NCBI RefSeq assembly: GCF_019279795.1
Contig: NC_056745.1
Coordinates: forward strand, 1,488,052,757 to 1,488,116,756
Direction: 5' to 3'
DNA from: Protopterus annectens
Taxonomy: Eukaryota; Chordata; Ceratodontiformes; Protopteridae
Length of the DNA: 64,000 nt
The notes under the pieces were generated by a model. It saw only the letters and a list, made by a program, of their open reading frames with translations. It made no database searches and was not told where the DNA came from. How positions within the stretch are numbered: the first letter of the stretch is position 1; each line of letters begins with the position of its first letter. Position numbers and translations under genes: made by a program. Below, one piece after another: positions 56,801 to 64,000 of this stretch.

Positions 56801-57428
56801 ATTACCTAACTGTGTCACTCTGACTAAGTCATATAGCCAGGCAGTGCTCCTGGGCTGGGAGCTGTTACATTGTTACATTAACTAACTGTGTGATTCTGAG
56901 CATGTCACTTAACCAGACATTGCTCCTGAGCTGGGAGCTGTTACATTGTTACATTATCTAACATTGTAACTATGAGCATGTCACTTAACTAGACAGTGCT
57001 CCTGGGCTTGGAGCTGTTACATTGTTACATTGCCAAACTGTGTGACTCTGAGCATGCCACTTAACCAGACAGCACTCCCTGGGAGCTGTTACATTGTTAC
57101 ATTACCTAACTGTGTGTCTCTGAATAAGTCACTTAACCAGACAGTGTTCCTGGGTTGGGAGCTGTTACATTGTTAATTTACCTAACAGTGTAACTCAAAG
57201 TCACTTAACCAGACAGAGATCCTGGGCTAGGAGCTGTTACATTTTTATATTACCTAACTCTGTGTCTATGAGCTGGTCACTTAAGCAGACAGTCTCCTGG
57301 GCTGAGAGCTGCTACACTGTTATATTACCTAACTGTGTAACTCTGAGTAAGCCGTTTAACCAGACAGTGCTCCTGGGCAGGGAGCTGTAATATTGTTACA
57401 TTACCTAACTGTGTAACTCTGTGCATGT
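53864..57428 (+). repeat. 76-bp satellite, left block (diverged)
   Basis: About 47 units of CTGTGTGACTCTGAGTAAGT, CACTTAACCAGACAGTGCTC, CTGGGCTGGGAGCTGTTACA, TTGTTACATTACCTAA. Units here differ at many places (GAGCATGTC, GAGCAAGTC, missing CTC, TATATT for TACATT). GTGACTCTGAGTAAGTCACT matches the core region of MIR/CORE-type SINEs (consensus TGTGACCTTGGGCAAGTCAC), so the unit probably derives from a SINE. Confidence 0.95.
57415..57428. repeat. Target-site duplication of the nested PLE, left
   Basis: AACTCTGTGCATGT, identical to 59349-59362. Confidence 0.85.
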
Positions 57429-59348
57429 AATAACAAACAACAGGAACAAGTTCCACCAGGATTTATTAAAAGCACAAAATCTTTCTCTCTGACGCTCCTC
57501 AAGCAAAGCCTTCAAGGAGAATAAATCACTTACAAACAGCAACAGTTTATATACTTCACAAATAAGATAATTATATAATTAATCAATTAGTACAATGGTT
57601 CAACCAACTAATGTTCTCCAGTTAAGCTCTTCATTCAGCCCAAAAGGAGCCATGGTTTGAAATTTTAAAATATATACAGTTTCTTTCTGCACTAATCTAG
57701 TTTTAACATCAATGTCATTATACATAGAAACACAAACTTGTTCTAAAATTGTAGCTTTTAAGCCCTCATTACACTTGTTATGTGCATCTAAAAAATGTGC
57801 TGCAACTGAGCTATCTTCTAGCATTTTAATGTCTCTTAAATGCTCTAACAGCCTTATTTTAAAAGGCCTCTTTGTTTCCCCAATGTAAATTTATTACATG
57901 GGTATTTAAGAGCATAAATGACACCTCAGAATTACAATTAAATGTACCCCAACTATCAAATTTAACATTATTAATAGAATTAAAGTTGGATACAATATAT
58001 TTACAAGCCTTGCACTTCCCACAAGGAAAAGTTCCAATTTTAACAGGTTCCATATATAATTGTGATATAGGCCTCTTAATCTTAGATCTTACAAGAAAAT
58101 CTTTTATACTCTTACCTTGGTAAGAAAACTTCATATTTACATCAAGCCATTGTTGAACATTTCTGAGTGAACAGAAATAACACCAATATTGGTTGACAAT
58201 ATCAAGGAACTGTTTTGTAAAACTACCATAAGTAGTAACAAAATAAATATTTTCTTTAATAGAACCTGAATTGTCATGCTGTATATTGCACTCCCTTGGT
58301 AAAATAGATTTCATATGTCTAGGTTTAACACCTGTACATAATCTTCTGAAGCTGTTATCCAAAATATTTGAATTATAGCCTCTAGTAGAGAAAGATTGCA
58401 CCAAAAGGCACATTTCTTCATGAAATATATCAGATCTATTACATAACTTGGAAATGTAGCATTTCACCAAAAGGTAGAGCCTCAATAACATGTAAAGGAT
58501 GGCCACTACTTGCATGTAGATACTGGCAGGCCCCTTCAAATTTCTTATTAGGATGGGTAATAATATTCTCACCATCTGAAATATCCAATATTATGTCTAA
58601 AAAAGGAATAGTGTGACCCATATTTAGGCCATCAAATTTAATATGAAATTTGTTAACATTAATCTCATTAAAGAATTCAATAACTCTATCTTTGTCACAA
58701 TCTACCAAAAATATTAAATCATCAACATATCTAAAGTAATGAATAACATGTTCCTGAAAAAATCTATGTCTATAAATAATATTAGATTCAAAAAAGCCCA
58801 TAAAAAGATTTGCATACATGGGGGCAAATGAAGCCCCCATTGCCGTACCCTGTAACTGATGATATATAATATTATTAAATTCAAAAAAATTATGTGTCAA
58901 ACAAAAATGAACCATTTCTATAACATATTCAGATGTAGGAGAATTCCCAAGAAAAAACCTAAGGGCTTCCAGTCCGTACTCATATCCAATGCTTGTGTAC
59001 AAACTTTTTACATCAATGCTGACCCACATCAAATTCCTATTCACTTTGACATCTTTTATTTTTGTCAAAAAGTCAAAGACATCACTTATATAGGAAGGCA
59101 GCCTGATAACATAGGGATACAAGAAATGATGCAAAAACACACCTAAATTATGAAGAAAATACTTAGACCCAGAGACAATAGGTCTCCCAGGGGGTTTACG
59201 TAGATTCTTATGAATTTTAGGTAGGCAGTAAAAAAGAGCCATTTTACAGCCTGTAGTCTGAAACTTCTTTTTAACATCTGCCTGGCAAAAATAACCAAGT
59301 CTTAATCCTTTGTTGATTAACTCCCTATACTCACAAATAGCTGAAAAG
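57429..59348 (-). pseudogene. Penelope-like element nested in the satellite
   Basis: Minus-strand PLE with the most complete RT here. From 59348: LFYCLPKIHKNLRKPPGRPI, then VSGSKYF, motif A WVSIDVKSLYTSI, motif B QLQGTAMGASFAPMYANLFM, motif C HYFRYVDDLIFL and IPFLDI. After a frameshift near 58460: FSTRGYNSNIL, linker, cysteine motif GTFPCGKCKACKYIVSN. GIY-YIG starts VIYALKYPC. A 1-base loss at about 57893 shifts the frame, after which HFLDAHN and PFGLNEE complete the nuclease (57824-57600). The 3' UTR ends TAATAAATCC then GTTGTTTGTTATTA. 5'-truncated before RT motif 2. A different family from the other PLEs. Flanked by a 14-bp TSD. Confidence 0.95.
57481..57503 (-). ncRNA. Hammerhead-like motif, nested PLE
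   Basis: CTTGAGGAGCGTCAGAGA then GAAAG, upstream of AATAAA. Degenerate relative to CTGANGA-stem-GAAA. Confidence 0.25.
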
Positions 59349-59362
59349 AACTCTGTGCATGT
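59349..59362. repeat. Target-site duplication of the nested PLE, right
   Basis: Second copy of AACTCTGTGCATGT; the satellite resumes in register here. Confidence 0.85.
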
Positions 59363-62300
59363 CACTTAACCAGACAGTGCTCCTGGGCTGGGAGCTGTTA
59401 CATTGTTATACTACCTAACTGTGTCACTCTGAGTAAGTCAGTTAACCAGACAGCACTCCTGGGCTGGGAGCTGTTACATTGTTACATTTCCTAACTGTGT
59501 AACTCTGAGTCACTTAACCAGACAGATCTCCTGGGCTGGGAGTTGTTACATTGTTATATTACTAAATTCTGTGACTATGAGCATGTCACTTAACCAGACA
59601 GCACTCCTGGGCTGGGAGCTGTTACACTGTTACAGTAGCTAAATGTGTGACTCTGAGTAAGTCACTTAACCAGACATTACCCCTGGGCTGGGAGCTGTTA
59701 CATTGTTACATTACCTAACTGTGTAACTCTGAGTAAGTCACTTAACCAGACAGTGCTCCTGGGCTGGGAGCTGTTACATTGTTACATTACCTAACTGTGT
59801 AACTCTGAGTAAGTCACTTAACCAGACAGTGCTCCTGGGCTGGGAGCTGTTACATTGTTACATTACCTAACTGTGTAACTCTGAGTAAGTCACTTAACCA
59901 GACAGTGCTCCTGGGCTGGGAGCTGTTACATTGTTACATTACCTAACTGTGTAACTCTGAGTAAGTCACTTAATGAGACAGTGCTCCTGGGCTGGGAGCT
60001 ATTACATTGTTACATTACCTAACTGTGTGACTCTGAGCAAGTCACTTAACCAGACAATGCTCCCGGGCTGGGAGCTGTTACATTTTTCCATTACCTAACT
60101 GTGTTACTCTGAGTAAGTCACTTAACCAGAAAGTGCTCCTGGGCTGTGAGGTGTTACATTGTAACATTACCTAACTGTGTAACTCTGAGGCAAAGTCACT
60201 TAACCAGACAGTGTCCCGGGCAGGGAGCTGTTACATTTTTACATGACCTAACTGTGCAATTTTGTGTAAGTCACTTATCCAGACAATGCTCCTGGGCTGG
60301 GAGTTGTTACATTGTTACATTACCTAACTGTGTGACTCTGAGTAAGTCACTTAACCATACAGTGCTCCTGGGCTGGGAGCTGTTACATTGTTACATTACC
60401 TAACTGTGTGTCTCTGAGTAAGTCACTTAACCAGACAGTGCTCCTGGGCTGGGAGCTGTTACATTGTTACATTACCTAACTGTGTAACTCTGAGTAAGTC
60501 ACTTAACCAGACAGTGCTCCTGGGCTGGGAGCTGTTACATTGTTACATTACCTAACTGTGTAACTCTGAGCAAGTCACTTAACCAGACAGTGCTCCTGGG
60601 CTGGGAGCTGTTACATTGTTATATTACCTAACTGTGTGACTCTGAGTAAGTCACTTAACCAGACAGTGCTCCTGGGCTGGGAGCTGTTACATTGTTACAT
60701 TACCTAACTGTGTGACTCTGAGTAAGTCACTTAACCAGACAGTGCTCCTGGGCTGGGAGCTGTTACATTGTTACATTACCTAACTGTGTAACTCTGAGTA
60801 TGTCACTTAACCAGACAGTGCTCCTGGGCTGGGAGCTGTTACATTGTTACATTACCTAACTGTGTGACTCTGAGTAAGTCACTTAACCAGACAGTGCTCC
60901 TGGGCTGGGAGCATTACCTAACTGTGGAACTCTGAGTAAGTCACTTAACGAGACAGTGCTCCGTGGCTGGGAGCTGTTACATTGTTACATTACCTAACTG
61001 TGTGACTCTGAGTAAGTCACTTAACCAGACAGTGCTCTTGGGCTGGAAGCTGTTACATTCTACATTACCTAACTGTGTGACTCTGAGTAAGTCACTTAAC
61101 CTGACAGTGCTCCTGGTCTGGGAGCTGTTACATTGTTACATTACCTAACTGTGTAACTCTGAGTAAGTCACTTAACCAGACAGTGGTCCTGGGCTGGGAA
61201 CTGTTACATTGTTACATTACCTAACTGTGTGACTCTGAGTAAGTCACTTAACCAGACAGTCCTCCTGGGCTGGGAGCTGTTACATTGTTACATTACCTAA
61301 CTGTGTAACTCTGAGTAAGTCACTTAACCAGACAGTGCTCCTGGGCTGAGAGCTTTTACATTGTTACATTACCTAACTGTGTGACTCTGAGTAAGTCACA
61401 TAACCAGACAGTGCTCCAAGGCTGGGAGCTGTTACATTGTTACATTACCTAAATGTGTAGCTCTGAATAAGTCATTTAACCAGACAGCACTCCTAGGCTT
61501 GGAGCTGTTACATTGTTACATTGCTTAACTGTATGGCTCTGAGCATGTCACTTAGCCAGACAGTGGTCCTGGGCTGTGAGCTGTTACATTGTTACATTAC
61601 CTAAGTGTGTGACTCTGAGTAAGTCACTTAACCAGACAGTCTCCTGGGCTGGGAGCTGTTATATTGTTACATTACCTAACTGTGGGATTCTGAGTAAGTC
61701 ATTTAACCAGACAGTGCTCCTGGGCTGGGAGCTGTTACATTGTTACATTACCTAACTGTGTGATTCTGAGTATGTCACTTAACCAAACAGTGGTCATGGA
61801 CTGGGACCTGTTATATTGTTACATTACCTAACTGTGTGACTCTGAGTAAGTCACTTAACCAGACAGTGCTCCCGGGCTGGGAGCTGTTACATTGTTACAT
61901 TACCTAACTGTGTGACTCTGAGTAAGTCACTTAACCAGACAGTGCTCCTGGGCTGGGAGCTGTTACATTGTTACATTACCTAACTGTGTAACTCTGACTA
62001 AATCACTTAACTAGACAGTGCTCCTGGGCTGGGAGCTGTTACATTGTTAGATTACCTAACTGTGTGACTCTGAGTAAGTCACTTAACCAGACAGTGCTCC
62101 TGGGCTGGGAGCTGTTACATTGTTACATTACCTAACTGTGTAACTCTGAGTAAGTCACTTAACCAGACAGTGCTCCTGGGCTGGGAGCTGTTACATTGTT
62201 ACATTACCTAACTGTGTAACTCTGAGTAAGTCACTTAACCAGACAGTGCTCCTGGGCTGGGAGCTGTTACATTGTTATATTACCTAACTGTGTGTCTCTG

Positions 62301-64000
62301 AGTAAGCCACTTATCCAGACAGCGCTCCTGGACTGGGAGCTGTTAAATTGTTACATCACCTAAGTGTGTAACTCTAAGTATGTCACTTAACCAGACAGTG
62401 CTCCTGGGCTGGGAGCTGTTACATTGTTACATTACCTAACTGTGTGACTCTGAGTAAGTCACTTAACCAGACAGTGCTCGTGGGCTGGGAGCTGTTACAT
62501 TGTTACATTACCTAACTGTTTAACTCTGAGTAAGTCACTTAACCATACTGTGCTCCTGGGCTGGGAGCTGTTACATTGTTACATTACCTAACTGTGTGAC
62601 TCTGAGTAAGTCACTTAACCAGACAGTGCTCCCGGGCTGGGAGCTGTTACATTGTTACATTACCTAACTGTGTGACTCTGAGTAAGTCACTTAACCAGAC
62701 AGTGCTCCTGGGCTGGGAGCTGTTACATTGTTACATTACCTAACTGTGTGACTCTGAGTAAGTCACTTAACCAGACAGTGCTCCTGGGCTGGGAGCTGTT
62801 ACATTGTTACATTACCTAACTGTGTAACTCTGAGTAAGTCACTTAACCAGACACTGCTCCTGGCCTGGGAGCTGTTACATTGTTACATTACCTAACTGTG
62901 TAACTCTGAGTAAGTCACTTAACCAGACAGTGCTCCTGGGCTGGGAGCTGTTACATTGTTACATTACCTAACAGTGTGACTCTGATTAAGTCACTTATTC
63001 AGACAGTGCTCCTGGGCTGGGAGCTGTTACATTGTTACATTACCTAACTGTGTAACTCTGAGTAAGTCACTTAACCAGACAGTGCTCCTGGGCTGGGAGC
63101 TGTTACATTGTTACATTACCTAACTGTGTGACCCTGAGTAAGTCAATTAACCAGACAGTGCTCCTGGGCTGTGAGCTGTTACATTGTTACATTACCTAAC
63201 TGTGTGGCTCTGAGTAAGTTACTTAACCAAATAGTGCTCCTGGCTGGGAGCTGTTACATTGTTAAATTACCCAACTGTGTAACTCTGAGTAAGTTACTTA
63301 ACCTGACAGTTCTCCTGGGCTGGGAGTTGTTACATTGTTACATTACTTATCTGTGTTACATTACCTAACTCTGTAACTCTGAGTAAGTCACTTAACCAGA
63401 CAGTGCTCCTGGGCTAGGAGCTGTTACATTGTTACATTACCTAACTGTGTGACTCTGAGTAAGTCACTTAACCAGACAGTGCTCCTGGGCTGGGAGCTGT
63501 TACATTGTTACATTACCTAACTGTGTGTCTCTGAGTAAGACACTTAACCAGACAGTGTTCCTGGGCTGGGAGCTGTTACATTGTTACATTACATAACTGT
63601 GTAGCTCTGAGTAAATCATTTAACCAGACAGTGCTCCTGGGCTGGGAGCTATTACATTGTTACATTACCTAACTGTGTCACTCTGAGTAAGTCACTTAAC
63701 CAGACAGTGCTCCTGGGCTGGGAGCTGTTACATTGTTACATTACCTAACTGTGTAACTCTGAGCAAGTCACTTAACCAGACAGTGCTCCTGGGCTGGGAG
63801 CTGTTACATTGTTACATTACCTAACTGTGTGACTCTGAGTAAGTCACTTAAACAGACAGTGCTCCTAGGCTGGGAGGTGTTACATTGCTACATTACCTAA
63901 CTGTGTAACTCTGAGTAAGTCACTTAACCAGACAGTGCTCCTGGGCTGGGAGCTGTTACATTGTTACATTACCTAACTGTGTGACTCTGAGTAAGTCACT
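59363..64000 (+). repeat. 76-bp satellite, right block (homogeneous), runs off the window
   Basis: About 61 units of the same repeat. From about 59680 on, most units are identical or differ at one or two positions, usually GTGTAACTC versus GTGTGACTC. A few units are shortened (e.g. near 60910). The array continues past 64000. Confidence 0.97.

Overview
This is eukaryotic, almost certainly vertebrate, non-genic DNA made almost entirely of transposable elements (TEs), their relics, and long minisatellite/satellite arrays. I found no convincing host exon, tRNA or rRNA gene, CRISPR array or bacterial-type operon. The mix is a DIRS tyrosine-recombinase element, several Penelope-like elements (PLEs) with GIY-YIG endonucleases, CR1, L2-like, RTE-like and L1/Tx1-like LINEs, a hAT element, tRNA-headed SINEs and MITEs. 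That mix fits a large repeat-rich genome such as an amphibian (caecilian or salamander), a lungfish or possibly a cartilaginous fish. The species cannot be fixed from the sequence alone. A run of exactly 500 N (53364-53863) is an assembly gap.

Layout. 1-1690: 3' end of a DIRS element (broken recombinase, then inverted repeats). 1693-5114: a 58-bp tandem repeat, unassigned DNA and one copy of short repeat family A. 5115-5965: a SINE whose B-box region has been tandemly amplified. 6853-7250: a long-TIR MITE. 7560-8360: a LINE endonuclease relic split by a 27-bp array. 9366-9976: a 73-bp array. 11176-12290: an RTE-like LINE lacking its reverse transcriptase (RT). 13376-14690: an L1/Tx1-like RT relic whose own RT motif has become a 30-bp array. 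14695-15185: an L2-like 3' end. 15347-17102: a head-to-head PLE dimer with a 14-bp target-site duplication (TSD). 17203-18881: two small arrays and a SINE. 19638-25583: a 44-bp array of about 100 units, interrupted by an L2-like LINE and another insertion. 25905-28375: a 16-17-bp array and an L2-like LINE. 28376-32267: unassigned DNA, a SINE with a CR1-like tail and two MITEs.

32268-43431 is one nested locus. A second head-to-head PLE dimer, with a 17-bp flanking repeat and a near-perfect 87-bp palindrome at its centre, was split by a roughly 7.3-kb CR1 element that retains a long 5' UTR made of tandem monomers. 44050-48972 is another PLE, carrying an internal 68-bp array and a 2.5-kb hAT insertion with an 8-bp TSD. 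49637-51780 is a second CR1 copy. After the gap, a 76-bp satellite fills the window to its end; it is split by a PLE with a 14-bp TSD.

None of these elements looks intact. Their interest lies in how they nest and turn into arrays. Several tandem arrays start inside recognisable TE sequence (an RT motif, a PLE C-terminus, a LINE endonuclease, a SINE B-box and a SINE core). Two unrelated PLE families show the same TSD-bounded head-to-head dimer.
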